Source of the DNA: Streptomyces sp. NRRL WC-3626
GTDB lineage: Bacteria; Actinomycetota; Actinomycetes; Streptomycetales; Streptomycetaceae
Reading direction: 5' to 3'
NCBI RefSeq assembly: GCF_000718785.1
Contig: NZ_JOCA01000020.1
Span: 87,415 to 151,414 of the forward strand
DNA length: 64,000 bases
Below the pieces are notes generated by a model that was not told the DNA's origin, searched no databases, and was given only the letters and a program-made list of their open reading frames with translations. Position 1 is the first letter of the stretch. Each line of letters begins with the position of its first letter. Below, piece by piece: positions 52,392-61,076 of the stretch. The position numbers and the translations under genes are program-made.

Positions 52392-55391
52392 TCAGGCGGT
52401 GCGTCGCTGCGCGGTGGCACGGGCTTCGGCCGTGCCACCGCGCAGCCGGGCGAGCCGCTCACGGATTCCCTCGGCGTCCGGATGACCGAACTCGGCGAAG
52501 ATCGCCAGGGCCTGCCGCCAGCTCGTCCGGGCCGCCTCGGGCTCCCCGGCGTCGAGACGGACGTCCCCGAGGTGGCCCAGGGTGTGGCCCTCGCCCCAGC
52601 GGTTGCCGATGTCGCGGTGCGTCGCGAGCGCCCGGCGGTAGTGCTCGACGGACTCGCCGTGCCGGCCGAGCCGGTGGTGGACGGTGCCGAGGATGTCGAG
52701 CGTGACGCCCTCGACCCAGCGGTTGCCTCCGGCCCGCAGCACCACCAGCGCCCGCTCGAGGCAGCCGAGGGCGTCGTCGTAGCGGCCCATCCGCTGGTAG
52801 GCGTCGCCCAGGTTGGACAGGGCGATGCCCTCCCCCCAGACGTCCCCGGTGAGGCGGTCGACGGCCAGCCCGCGACGGCTGTACTCGACGGCCTTGTCGA
52901 GCCGGCCGGCGTGCAGGTAGGCGTCCCCCAGGTTGGAGATCACCGACGACCTGCCCTCCCGGTCCCCGAGCTCCTGCCGCAGTTCCAGTGCCTTGTGCAG
53001 GTGTGCGATGGCCTCGTCGGTCCGGCCGGCGTTGCGCAGTGCGGCCGCCGTGTCGGACAGGGCGCGGGCCTCCCCCTCCCGGCTGCCGGCGGCGCGGGCG
53101 GCGGCCAGCCCGGTACGGGAGGTGTCCAGCCAGTCGAGCACATGGCTGCGGAGGTAGAAGAACCCCCACAGGACGGCGGGCAGCCGCCACGCGATGCCCG
53201 TCTGTCCGGCCCGTTCGGCCTCGTGCACCGCGGCGACCAGGTTCGAGCGTTCGGTCTCGCACCAGTCCAGTGCCTGTTCGTGCGTGGTGAAGCGCAGCGG
53301 CCGGCACTCCTCGGGCCGCGGCTCCAGGGGGACGCGGCGGCGGTTGGGGGTGATGTGCGCGTAGGCCGCGTCGGCGGTGTGCAGGTACCAGCACAGCAGC
53401 CGCCGCAGGGCCAGTTCCCGTTCCTCCCGCGTCTCCTCGGCGCGGACGCGTTCGGCGGCGTAGACGCGCAGCAGGTCGTGCAGGGTGAAGCGGCCCGGGT
53501 AGTGCTCGGTGAGCAGGTGGGCGCGGGTCAGCTCGGCGAGGAGTCCCCGGGCCTCACGCGGAGGGAGTCCGGCGAGCGCGCCCGCCGCGGGCACGGAGAT
53601 GTCCGGGCCCGCGTGCACGCCGAACAGCCGGAACAGGCGTGCCGCCGGGGCGGTCAGCGCCCTGTAGGACCAGGAGAAGACGGCCCGCACATCGGTGGTG
53701 ATGTCGTCGCCGCCGGTGAAGGCGTCCAGGCTGCCGTGGCTCTCGCTCACCTCGTCGGCGATGGCCCTGAGCGGGAAGGCGGGGTGGGCGTAGGCGTGGG
53801 CGGCGACGATGGCGAGCGCCAGCGGCAGCCGGCCGCAGCGCGCGATGATCTCGTCCGCCGCCTCCGGTTCCGCGGCCAGCCGGTCGGCGCCGAGGCGCAG
53901 GGCCAGCAGGTCGTACGCCTCGGCGGGGGGCAGCTGGTCCAGCGTCAGGAGGTGCGCGCCCTCGCTCGCGACGAGTCCGGTGAGCCGGTTGCGGCTGGTG
54001 ACGATGACCAGGCAGCCCGGGGAGCCGGGCAGCAGCGGACGGACCTGTTCGGCGTCACGGGCGTTGTCGAGCAGGATCAGCACTTTGCGCCCGGCGAGCA
54101 GACTGCGGTAGAGCGCCACCTGCGCGTCACGGCCGGCGGGGATGCGCATCGGGGGGACGCCGAGCGCGTCGAGGAAGGTGCGTACCGCGTCGTCCGGCGT
54201 CACCGCCGAGCCGGTCGGGTCGAAGCCGCGCAGGTTGATGTAGAGCTGCCCGCCGGGGAACCGGCCGGCCACGCAGTGGGCCCAGTGCACGGCCAGGGTC
54301 GACTTGCCGATCCCGCCCATGCCTCCGATCGCGCTGACCACCACGGTCGACGGAGGGCTGCCGTCCTGCGGCAGCAGGGCCCCGGTACGGTCCAGTTCGG
54401 TGTGCCGTCCGGCGAAGGTCGGCAGGTCGGGGGGAAGTTGGGCGGGACGGGCCGGTTCGAAGCGGCGGCCGTGCGGGTCGGTGGCCCCGGGCACGTCCGG
54501 CTCCGGCTCGCCGGACGCCGCCGGTCCGTCCGCCGGTACGGCGCCGGCCCGCGCGGGCACCGGAGCGGCGGCGGGCGCGGGACCGGCAGCGGGCTCCGGG
54601 TCCCGCGGGGGCAGCAACGTCGGGTCGGCGGCCAGGATGCGGTCGTGCAACTCCTGGATGGCGGCGCCCGGTTCGATGCCCAGTTCCTTCACCAGGGCCC
54701 CGCGGGTCCCGCGGTACGCGGCCAGTGCCTCGGCCTGCCGCCCGGACCGGTACAGGGCGAGCATGAGCAACCGGCACAGCTCCTCCCGCAGCGGGTACGT
54801 TCCGGTGAGCGGGATCAGCTCGGCGATCACTTCGTGGTGGCGTCCCCGCGCGATGTCGAGGTCGAGCCGTGCCTCCAGCGCGGTCAGCCACTCCTCGTCC
54901 AGCCAGGAGCACACCGTCTCGCTCAGCGGGCCGGGCAGTCCGGCCAGCGCGGCACCCCGCCATCCGCCGAGCGCGGTGTGCAGCAGTTCCGCGGCGCCGG
55001 ACACGTCGCCCGCGGCGCGCGCCTGCTTCGCCTGTACGACCCGGCGCTGGAACACGGCGAGGTCCAGGGCGTCGTCCGGGATCCGCAGCGCGTATCCGTC
55101 CCCGACGGAGACGACCACCCGGGGCTGCCCCGCCGGGCCGCGGTCCGGCTCCAGCACCTTGCGCAGGCGCGACACATAGGTCCGCAGGACGGACACGGCG
55201 GCGGCCGGCGGTTCCTCACCCCAGACGGCGTCGAGCAGTTCGCCGAGCGGGACGGGCCTTCCGCGCCGTAACAGCAGCACCGCCAGCACCACCTTCTGCT
55301 GCGGCGAGCCGAGGTCCAGTTCACGTTCTCCGCGCCATGCCCGGACTGGACCCAGTACGGCGAAGCGAAGGGAATTCACGTAATGGTCCAC
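52392..55391 (-). CDS. SARP/AfsR-type regulator (OmpR-HTH, BTAD, NB-ARC, TPR)
   Basis: 999 residues. OmpR-type winged helix about 8-95 (LGSPQQKVVLAVLLLRRG, LRTYVSRLRKVLEP), BTAD helical domain about 100-245, a Pro/Ala-rich linker, an NB-ARC ATPase with Walker A GGMGGIGKST near 360 and ILLDNARDAEQV near 440, then about eight tetratricopeptide repeats (600-980). This is the AfsR architecture of pathway or pleiotropic activators of secondary metabolism. TAGAGT 6 nt before the GTG fixes the start as leaderless. No biosynthetic cluster lies next to it here. Confidence 0.94.
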   Translation of the reverse strand: MDHYVNSLRFAVLGPVRAWRGERELDLGSPQQKVVLAVLLLRRGRPVPLGELLDAVWGEEPPAAAVSVLRTYVSRLRKVLEPDRGPAGQPRVVVSVGDGYALRIPDDALDLAVFQRRVVQAKQARAAGDVSGAAELLHTALGGWRGAALAGLPGPLSETVCSWLDEEWLTALEARLDLDIARGRHHEVIAELIPLTGTYPLREELCRLLMLALYRSGRQAEALAAYRGTRGALVKELGIEPGAAIQELHDRILAADPTLLPPRDPEPAAGPAPAAAPVPARAGAVPADGPAASGEPEPDVPGATDPHGRRFEPARPAQLPPDLPTFAGRHTELDRTGALLPQDGSPPSTVVVSAIGGMGGIGKSTLAVHWAHCVAGRFPGGQLYINLRGFDPTGSAVTPDDAVRTFLDALGVPPMRIPAGRDAQVALYRSLLAGRKVLILLDNARDAEQVRPLLPGSPGCLVIVTSRNRLTGLVASEGAHLLTLDQLPPAEAYDLLALRLGADRLAAEPEAADEIIARCGRLPLALAIVAAHAYAHPAFPLRAIADEVSESHGSLDAFTGGDDITTDVRAVFSWSYRALTAPAARLFRLFGVHAGPDISVPAAGALAGLPPREARGLLAELTRAHLLTEHYPGRFTLHDLLRVYAAERVRAEETREERELALRRLLCWYLHTADAAYAHITPNRRRVPLEPRPEECRPLRFTTHEQALDWCETERSNLVAAVHEAERAGQTGIAWRLPAVLWGFFYLRSHVLDWLDTSRTGLAAARAAGSREGEARALSDTAAALRNAGRTDEAIAHLHKALELRQELGDREGRSSVISNLGDAYLHAGRLDKAVEYSRRGLAVDRLTGDVWGEGIALSNLGDAYQRMGRYDDALGCLERALVVLRAGGNRWVEGVTLDILGTVHHRLGRHGESVEHYRRALATHRDIGNRWGEGHTLGHLGDVRLDAGEPEAARTSWRQALAIFAEFGHPDAEGIRERLARLRGGTAEARATAQRRTA

Positions 55392-55397
55392 GCTCGG

Positions 55398-55403
55398 ACT
55401 CTA
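55398..55403 (-). promoter_or_regulatory. -10 hexamer TAGAGT of the SARP regulator (leaderless type)
   Basis: On the minus strand TAGAGT is followed by 6 nt and the GTG at 55391, with no ribosome-binding sequence between. Confidence 0.55.
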
Positions 55404-55595
55404 GTGCGACACCACTCTGTACCCGTCGGTACGGCGGAACATGCCATTCCGTCCCGTCCGTCGCCCATACCGCCGATGTCCCGTTCCGCACACCGCGGTT
55501 GAACCTTTTTCGGCCGACGCCCGTTGCGGTGGCGGGCAACGCCGATACGGCGGCCGGCCGTGCCGTGCGAACGGGAACCTCAGGGAGGAACGCTT

Positions 55596-57035
55596 ATGAG
55601 CCGGGGCGAGGGAGAGAAGGCGCAGGAGCAGGTCACCGGTGGTGAACACGGCGCGTCCGATGGGCCGTTCCCGCACTTCACCGTGGTCATCTCCGGTGAC
55701 GGCTCGGCCGCCGTCGACGGTGAACCGGTGCCGGTGGCGGACGGGACGGCGGTCGACGCCGCCGTCCTGGACCTGCTGCACGGCCACGCACGGGACCTGG
55801 ACACCACCGTCACGGCGGCGATATCCGACCCCGCCGCGGGGTACGTCGCATTCGTCGAGGTCTCCCCGGACGGCTCGAGTTCGCTGCTGGAACAGGAGCC
55901 GGAGGCGGCGCCGTCCCGTGCGCCGGGTGACGCTCCCGGCGCCGTCGACGAGGCGGCGTACAGGCTGCCCGAACCGGAGAGCCCTCCGCCCCCGCCTGCG
56001 CCTGCGTCCGGCGGCCCGGACGGCCTGCCGGCGCCGGACCGCCGGGAAGCGGACCTACAGGAACCGGACCGGCAGGACCCGGACCGACGGGAACCGGACC
56101 GCCTGGAAGCGGCCCCTCTTCCCGTCCCGCCCCCACGCCCCGCCCGCAGAACCGCTTCCCGTCAGTCGGACGACGAGTTCGAGGGCCCCGGACCGCTCAG
56201 CAGGCCCCTGGTCGTCGGGCCCGTGGCACTCGGGGTGGCCGCCCTGGTGATCATCCCGCTGGTGGTCCTGGGCAGCGGCGGCTCGGACGACGGCGGGAAA
56301 CAGGAACAGGCCGCCGCGAGCAGTTCGCCCTCGGCCGAGGCGTCACCGGCCCGCACCTCGACCCCCCTGCCGGTCCCGCCCCCTTCCCCCGCCTCACCGT
56401 CGGCCCGGGACAAGACCAAGGACAAAACCAAGGACAAGGACAAGCCGAAACCGAAGGACACCGCGAACGTGAAGGGCGGCGGCGTCACCGTCACCGTGAC
56501 CGCCACACCGCCCGCGAGCACCACCACCGTCACGGCGAAGCCCCCGCAGGACACGGCCGCCAGTGCCGTACGGCGGCTCGCCGCGAGCGACCCCTCCGGA
56601 CGGCACATCTGCTACCGCGCGTACGTCTCCGGGAAGGGCTGGCAGAAGCCGGTGTGCGACGGCACGATGGCCGGCACCACGGGCCAGAACCGGCCCATCA
56701 AGGCCCTGAACATCGCGGTGCACGGTGTCGACGGCTCGGCCGGCAACGCCTTCCGGCACGCCTCGAAGCCGGTCGACGGCCGGGGCGAGTGGCAGCCTTC
56801 GTGGACGGCCGTCACCGGGGACGGCAAGAACTTCACCATCGGCAACCCGAAGAAGGACGCCCCGGACATGCTGGGCTTCGCCCTGAACGTCGGCGGCGGC
56901 GAGATCTGCAACACCGTGCGCCTCCGCCAGCGCGACTGGGGTGGCCGCGTGTGTGCCAAGCCCCGCCCCGACTTCGTCTTCGGCGGCACCCTCGACAACG
57001 ACGTCTGGCTGGAAGCCGTGAAGCTCACGGTGTGA
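55596..57035 (+). CDS. Membrane-anchored protein with secretion-cluster N-domain and ChW-like C-domain
   Basis: 479 residues. Residues ~27-105 (FTVVISGDGSAAVDGEP ... FVEVSPDGSSSLL) match the N-terminal domain of the 35793-36599 product. A Pro-rich linker with DPDRREPDRLE repeats follows, then one membrane helix (about 208-232), a Ser/Pro/Lys-rich extracellular stalk (KTKDKTKDKDK), and a C-terminal ~155-residue domain. The latter contains GWQKPVCDGTMAGTTGQ and other Trp/Gly segments like clostridial hydrophobic-with-Trp (ChW) repeats. AGGGAGGAA precedes the ATG. Probably bridges cytoplasm and wall; function unknown. Confidence 0.8.
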   Translation: MSRGEGEKAQEQVTGGEHGASDGPFPHFTVVISGDGSAAVDGEPVPVADGTAVDAAVLDLLHGHARDLDTTVTAAISDPAAGYVAFVEVSPDGSSSLLEQEPEAAPSRAPGDAPGAVDEAAYRLPEPESPPPPPAPASGGPDGLPAPDRREADLQEPDRQDPDRREPDRLEAAPLPVPPPRPARRTASRQSDDEFEGPGPLSRPLVVGPVALGVAALVIIPLVVLGSGGSDDGGKQEQAAASSSPSAEASPARTSTPLPVPPPSPASPSARDKTKDKTKDKDKPKPKDTANVKGGGVTVTVTATPPASTTTVTAKPPQDTAASAVRRLAASDPSGRHICYRAYVSGKGWQKPVCDGTMAGTTGQNRPIKALNIAVHGVDGSAGNAFRHASKPVDGRGEWQPSWTAVTGDGKNFTIGNPKKDAPDMLGFALNVGGGEICNTVRLRQRDWGGRVCAKPRPDFVFGGTLDNDVWLEAVKLTV

Positions 57036-57051
57036 CCCCGCCCGGCGGCCG

Positions 57052-58041
57052 TCACCCCACCGTCAGCACGATCTTGCCGCGGGCGTGGCCGCCCTCCACC
57101 TCACGCAGCGCGGCCCCCGCCTCCCGCAAGGGGTACGCGCGGCCGGTCACCGGCGTGAGGTGGCCCGACTCGATCAGGGACGTCACGGTGAGGAGGTCCC
57201 TGTGGGTGGGCCCGGACGGGGCTGCCGGGAGGATGACCCGGAGCCGGTGACGGGTGAAGAGGTTGGCCGCCAGGAGCTTCGCCATGGACGCCATCGGGCC
57301 GAAGACATGGCCCGGGGAGCCGCCGCCGTTGGCCACCAGGGTGCCTGTCGGGGTGAGGGCGCGGCGCAGGACGCGCGTCGGGTGGTTGCCCACGTTGTCC
57401 AGGATGACGTCGTAGCGGGGGCCGGACGCCGTGAAATCCTCGCGGGTGTAGTCGATGACGTGGGCCGCGCCCAGTGAGCGGACCAGGCCGGTGTTGCGGG
57501 TGCCGCAGACCGCGGTGACCTCCGCGTCCGCGGCCGCCGCCAGCTGGACGGCGAAGGTGCCCACACCGCCGCCCGCCCCGTTGATCAGCACCCGTTGTCC
57601 CGCCCGGACCCCGCCCACCGTGTGGATGCCGCGCAGCGCCGTCACCGCGCCCATCGGTACCGCCGCCGCCTGCGCGAAGGTCAGGTTCGCCGGTTTCGGG
57701 ACCAGGAGATCCGCCGCCGTCAGGGCGTACTCGGCGAAGGCGCCCGGACAGAAGCCCAGGACCTCATCGCCGGGGCGGACGCCGTCGACGCCGGGGCCGG
57801 TGGCCTCCACGCGGCCGGCCGCGTCGATACCGGCCACCCGGGACTTCGGACGGGTCAGCCCCACGCCTTTGGTCAGCCGGGCCGCGTACGGGTCGCCGCG
57901 CAGCATGTGCCAGTCGTAGGGGTTCACCGAGGCGGCGTACACCCGGACCAGTACCTGGCCGGTGCCGGGTTCGGGGCGGTCGACGTCGGCCGGTTTCAGG
58001 GTTTCGGGTGGGCCGAAGCGGTCCTGGACCATCGCTTTCAT
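57052..58041 (-). CDS. Zinc-free medium-chain dehydrogenase/quinone oxidoreductase
   Basis: 329 residues of the NAD(P)-dependent MDR family: YAASVNPYDWHMLRG (no zinc-ligand Cys/His set), the nucleotide-binding INGAGGGVGTFAVQLA and VIDYTREDF. Typical of QOR-type enzymes reducing quinones or enones. It is transcribed toward the left, away from the TetR gene on the same strand, and two tandem 15-bp operators lie in its own promoter region. This suggests regulation by the neighbouring TetR protein. Confidence 0.9.
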   Translation of the reverse strand: MKAMVQDRFGPPETLKPADVDRPEPGTGQVLVRVYAASVNPYDWHMLRGDPYAARLTKGVGLTRPKSRVAGIDAAGRVEATGPGVDGVRPGDEVLGFCPGAFAEYALTAADLLVPKPANLTFAQAAAVPMGAVTALRGIHTVGGVRAGQRVLINGAGGGVGTFAVQLAAAADAEVTAVCGTRNTGLVRSLGAAHVIDYTREDFTASGPRYDVILDNVGNHPTRVLRRALTPTGTLVANGGGSPGHVFGPMASMAKLLAANLFTRHRLRVILPAAPSGPTHRDLLTVTSLIESGHLTPVTGRAYPLREAGAALREVEGGHARGKIVLTVG

Positions 58042-58079
58042 ATGTTCCCCCAGCGTTCGGTGCGGACCGGCGCACACGG

Positions 58080-58129
58080 GTGTACGCCGTACACCACTCA
58101 TCATGAGTGTACGGCGTACACCCGCGCAA
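58080..58129 (-). promoter_or_regulatory. Promoter and twin operators of the quinone oxidoreductase gene
   Basis: Two perfect palindromes, GTGTACGCCGTACAC (58080-58094) and GTGTACGGCGTACAC (58107-58121), flank an ACTCAT/ATGAGT symmetry. On the minus strand the second sits exactly in the 17-bp spacer between TTGCGC (58129-58124) and TCATGA (58106-58101). A repressor bound there would block RNA polymerase. Confidence 0.8.
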
Positions 58130-58133
58130 GGGG

Positions 58134-58829
58134 TCAGGGCAGAAGCCGTTCCAGGCCGTCGAGGGTCAGGTCGAGGGCGAACTCGAACTCGAACTGGTCG
58201 TCGCAGCCCGAGCCGACCACGGACTCCTCGTCATGGGCGACCGCCATGGCCAGTTCGGTGATGTGCGGGAAGCGCGCGGCCATCTCCTGAGGCGGCAGCG
58301 CGTCCGGGTCCGGCTCACGGTCGGAGCTGTCGTCGAACAGCTCCTGCGAGAAGCCCAGCAGCCGGCTGCCCATGACGTGCATGGCGTGATGGACCAGGCC
58401 GACCGAGAAGCCCCCGGCCCGGAAGATCCCGATCATCGAGTCCAGATACGCCATCACCGCGGGCGTCGGCGCCGCCCGCTCCCTCATCCGCACCTCGATG
58501 ACCCGCGACGCCCACGGATGCCGCAGCAGCATGCGCCGGGCCGACAGCACCCGCAGCCGGACGACGGTCTTCCAGCCGGCGTCGCCGGCCGGCGGGTCGA
58601 TCTCGCCGACGAGGGCGTCGATCATGCCGTCCAGCAGCTCGTTCTTGTTGGCGACGTGCTTGTACAGCGCCATCGGTACGACGCCCAGCTCCTGCGCGAT
58701 CCTGCGCATGCTGAGCGCGTCGACCCCGCCCTCGTCGGCCAGGGCGACGGCGGCGTCCAGCACCCGCTCCCTGCTCAGGGGGGTGCGCGCCTGCCGGACG
58801 GTGTCGGCCTGCCTGGTTATCTCCACCAT
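58134..58829 (-). CDS. TetR-family repressor
   Basis: 231 residues. The N-terminal HTH (SRERVLDAAVALADEGGVDALSMRRIAQELGVVPMALYKHVANKNELL) is followed by a TetR_C_1-type ligand-binding domain (RVIEVRMRERAAPTPAVMAYLDSMIG, LVHHAMHVMGSRLLGF). The ATG at 58829 directly follows GAGAGGGG; the adjacent GTG is equally possible. Four copies of one palindrome flank the gene, so it very probably represses its own region, the quinone oxidoreductase and the divergent membrane-protein gene. Confidence 0.9.
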   Translation of the reverse strand: MVEITRQADTVRQARTPLSRERVLDAAVALADEGGVDALSMRRIAQELGVVPMALYKHVANKNELLDGMIDALVGEIDPPAGDAGWKTVVRLRVLSARRMLLRHPWASRVIEVRMRERAAPTPAVMAYLDSMIGIFRAGGFSVGLVHHAMHVMGSRLLGFSQELFDDSSDREPDPDALPPQEMAARFPHITELAMAVAHDEESVVGSGCDDQFEFEFALDLTLDGLERLLP

Positions 58830-58882
58830 CCCCTCTCGTCCGGGCCGTCCGCGGACGGAACCCGGAGCCCGGCCGTCCTCCC

Positions 58883-58938
58883 TTGACAGGTGTACAGCGT
58901 CCACCTACTTTGCCCACACAGGGGTGTACGCCGTACAC
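58883..58938 (+). promoter_or_regulatory. Promoter with two TetR-type operators upstream of the membrane-protein gene
   Basis: TTGACA (58883-58888) and TACTTT (58906-58911) are 17 bp apart, a near-consensus housekeeping promoter. The spacer is filled by GTGTACAGCGTCCAC (58890-58904), 13 of 15 identical to the operator. A perfect copy GTGTACGCCGTACAC (58924-58938) lies just downstream of the expected transcription start. Confidence 0.85.
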
Positions 58939-59019
58939 CTCTTCCCCGGTCCCCGTCCGGGACCGCCGGAACGATCGGACTGCCTGATGCCGGAAAACGG
59001 GAAGGACGGTGCGCGAGAC

Positions 59020-59367
59020 ATGGTATCTCCCGACCTCCAGGACGAGATCTCTGTGGCATACGAGGCCCGCAAGGAGCTGGGCCCGGAGTACGAGCGGGCC
59101 GTGCTGGACTCCTTCGCCGCCGGCGCCGCCGAGGCGATCGACCGGCGGGTGGACGCGCGGCTGGCGCAGCGGGCCCCGGAGGCGGCCCGGCAGCAGCCCG
59201 ACAACTCCCATGTGGCGGTGCCGGTGTTCTCGCTGCTCTTCGGCGTCGGCGGCTCGATCTGGCTGACGGCGGGCGCGGGAGCCGACTCGGACTCCGTGTT
59301 CGCCATGTGGCTCGGGATCGTGCTCCTCAACATCGTCTTCGGGCGGATCCACCGCAGGTCCCGGTGA
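59020..59367 (+). CDS. Small membrane protein under TetR control
   Basis: About 115 residues (126 if an upstream ATG at 58987 is used). A helical soluble N-terminus, SVAYEARKELGPEYERAVLDSFAAGAAEAIDRRVDARLAQ, is followed by two hydrophobic helices near the C-terminus (VFSLLFGVGGSIWLTAG and MWLGIVLLNIVFG). It resembles actinobacterial proteins with a DUF1707-like or SHOCT-like arrangement, but no family is certain. GGGAAGGA lies upstream of the 59020 ATG. Confidence 0.75.
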   Translation: MVSPDLQDEISVAYEARKELGPEYERAVLDSFAAGAAEAIDRRVDARLAQRAPEAARQQPDNSHVAVPVFSLLFGVGGSIWLTAGAGADSDSVFAMWLGIVLLNIVFGRIHRRSR

Positions 59368-59376
59368 GGACCCGCT

Positions 59377-59742
59377 TCACTCCAACGGGGACGCCCACTC
59401 GACGAACCGGACGACGACACCGCTCGGGTCGGTGACCTGGAAGAGGCGCTCGCCCCACGGCTCCTTGCGCAGCGGCGTCGTGATGGCGACGCCCCGGTCC
59501 CGCAGCCGCCGTTCCTCGCCCTCGATGCCGGTGACCGTGAAGGCCAGGGCGAACCCGGCGTCGTCCCGGTCCTCGGCGGCGCCGCGCAGCAGCACGATGT
59601 CGACCGCGGCGTCGCCCCGGGTCAGCGAGGCGAATCCGTCGGCGGCGGCGATCGCCTGGTAGCCGAGGTGGTCGGTGAAGAACGCCCGCGAGGCGTTCAC
59701 GTCGTCGACGGTCAGTGAGACGGTGGAGACGGTGATCTGCAC
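59377..59742 (-). CDS. VOC/glyoxalase-like protein
   Basis: 121 residues with the vicinal-oxygen-chelate pattern: VSLTVDDVNASRAFFTDHLGYQ, GFALAFTVTGIE and the C-terminal LFQVTDPSGVVVRFVEW. A single VOC module of the bleomycin-resistance/glyoxalase type with unknown substrate. The GTG start follows AGAGAAGAGG. Convergent with the membrane-protein gene, 9 bp between stops. Confidence 0.87.
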   Translation of the reverse strand: MQITVSTVSLTVDDVNASRAFFTDHLGYQAIAAADGFASLTRGDAAVDIVLLRGAAEDRDDAGFALAFTVTGIEGEERRLRDRGVAITTPLRKEPWGERLFQVTDPSGVVVRFVEWASPLE

Positions 59743-59985
59743 GGTTGCCTCTTCTCTCCGAGGGGTGGAGGGCGCTCCGAGGGTCCGGTCCCTCCGCGGT
59801 GGGCATGCCTGCGTGACGACACCCGCGTCACCACCGGCTTCGATCACGGGTTCAGGATGGCGGGGCGAGGGCCGTGCGCGCTTGTGCAGGGTGCGGCAGT
59901 GTTGTGGCCGGTGACATTGCCGACCGCTCTCACCGTCCGGTGCGGGTGGTGGTTGGGGGGCCGAGGCCCGGGAAGGATCGACGAC

Positions 59986-60282
59986 ATGATCATTTTTGGT
60001 ACCAAGGGGTATCTGTACCAGCTCGCGATACTGACGCTGGTGTGCGCGCAGTGCGGGAATCCCGCCGCGCACACGCTCAGGAAGCGGGTCACCAAGTTCA
60101 CCCTGTTCTTCGTGCCGCTGTTCCCGGTCTCCACGAAGTACACGACCCAGTGCACCTTCTGCGGCGCGGAACAGAAGGTGACCGGCGAGCAGGCCGAGCA
60201 GCTCCAGGCGCAGGCCCTCGGCGGCGGGCAGGGCGGGCAGGGGTACCGGCAGCAGTCCCAGCAGCAGCCGTACCAGTCCTAG
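59986..60282 (+). CDS. Zinc-ribbon protein
   Basis: 98 residues. Two CxxC pairs (CAQCG near residue 20 and CTFCG near 56) frame a hydrophobic segment FTLFFVPLFPVSTKY, the pattern of the zinc-ribbon_15-type family in actinobacteria. A Gln/Gly-rich tail ends the protein. GGAAGGA precedes the ATG. Function unknown. Confidence 0.82.
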   Translation: MIIFGTKGYLYQLAILTLVCAQCGNPAAHTLRKRVTKFTLFFVPLFPVSTKYTTQCTFCGAEQKVTGEQAEQLQAQALGGGQGGQGYRQQSQQQPYQS

Positions 60283-60293
60283 CCGTACCGGTC

Positions 60294-61076
60294 CTAGCCG
60301 TTCCAGGCGTCGTCGTACGGGTCCGACGGGGCCGGGACGGGCTTGGCATGCGTGATCCGGAAGTACGGGACCGGGCCGTCGTTGACCGGGTCCTTCGTGC
60401 GGCGCGGGGTGTAGGTGCCCGTGATCTCCAGCCAGGTGTCCGGCTGGAGCACCGGCGGGACCTCACCGGTGAGGGCGATCTTGACCGGCTGGGCGTCCGC
60501 GGCACAGCAGTTGAGGCTCATACGGACCAGGTACGGGGCCCCGGTGCCGTCCAGCGCCACGAAACCGGTGATGCTGATGGGGCGCCCGCGCAGATGACGG
60601 CCGTGGTCGTAGACCGCGCGGGCCGCGTACTCCCCCACCCCCAGACGCAGAGGGCCCTTGTCGGGCAGGTCCGGGTAGCCGAGGGGTTTCGTGAGGGCCG
60701 TACCGGTGTGGTTCGCGCTGTACGAGCCCAGGGCCGGCGGGGCGACCAGGATCAGGGCGAAGAGGGGGAGGGTGAGGAGCCAGGAGACACGGGGCTCCCG
60801 GTGCGGCTCACCCAAGTGCCCGGAGTGCGGACGGCGGCGCCACTCGTACCAGACCGTCGCGGCGGCCGCCGCGATCAGTACCGCGCCCGACAGCAGGAGC
60901 AGCGGGCGCAGGCCGGACTTGACGTAACGCAGGTGCAGATCGGTCAGGCCGGCGTGCAGCACGGTCGCGCCGAGGAGGAACAGCAGGGCGGCCTGCGCCT
61001 GGTGGTTCAGACGCGACTTCGCGGGCTTCTCGGATTCCAGGGGCTTCTCGGGTTCCAGGGGCTTCTCGGGTTTCAC
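60294..61076 (-). CDS. TIGR03943 family membrane protein (permease partner)
   Basis: 260 residues. The N-terminus carries three KPLEPE-type repeats (18-bp DNA repeats at 61020-61075). Two membrane helices (about 30-48 and 57-73) follow, then a third (about 95-115) and an extracytoplasmic domain with YAARAVYDHGRHLRGRPISITGFV and MSLNCCAADAQPVKIAL. This matches the TIGR03943/YcgQ family found with UPF0718 permeases. GTG overlaps the permease stop (GTGA). Probably one transporter system; substrate unknown, perhaps a metal ion. Confidence 0.87.
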   Translation of the reverse strand: MKPEKPLEPEKPLESEKPAKSRLNHQAQAALLFLLGATVLHAGLTDLHLRYVKSGLRPLLLLSGAVLIAAAAATVWYEWRRRPHSGHLGEPHREPRVSWLLTLPLFALILVAPPALGSYSANHTGTALTKPLGYPDLPDKGPLRLGVGEYAARAVYDHGRHLRGRPISITGFVALDGTGAPYLVRMSLNCCAADAQPVKIALTGEVPPVLQPDTWLEITGTYTPRRTKDPVNDGPVPYFRITHAKPVPAPSDPYDDAWNG

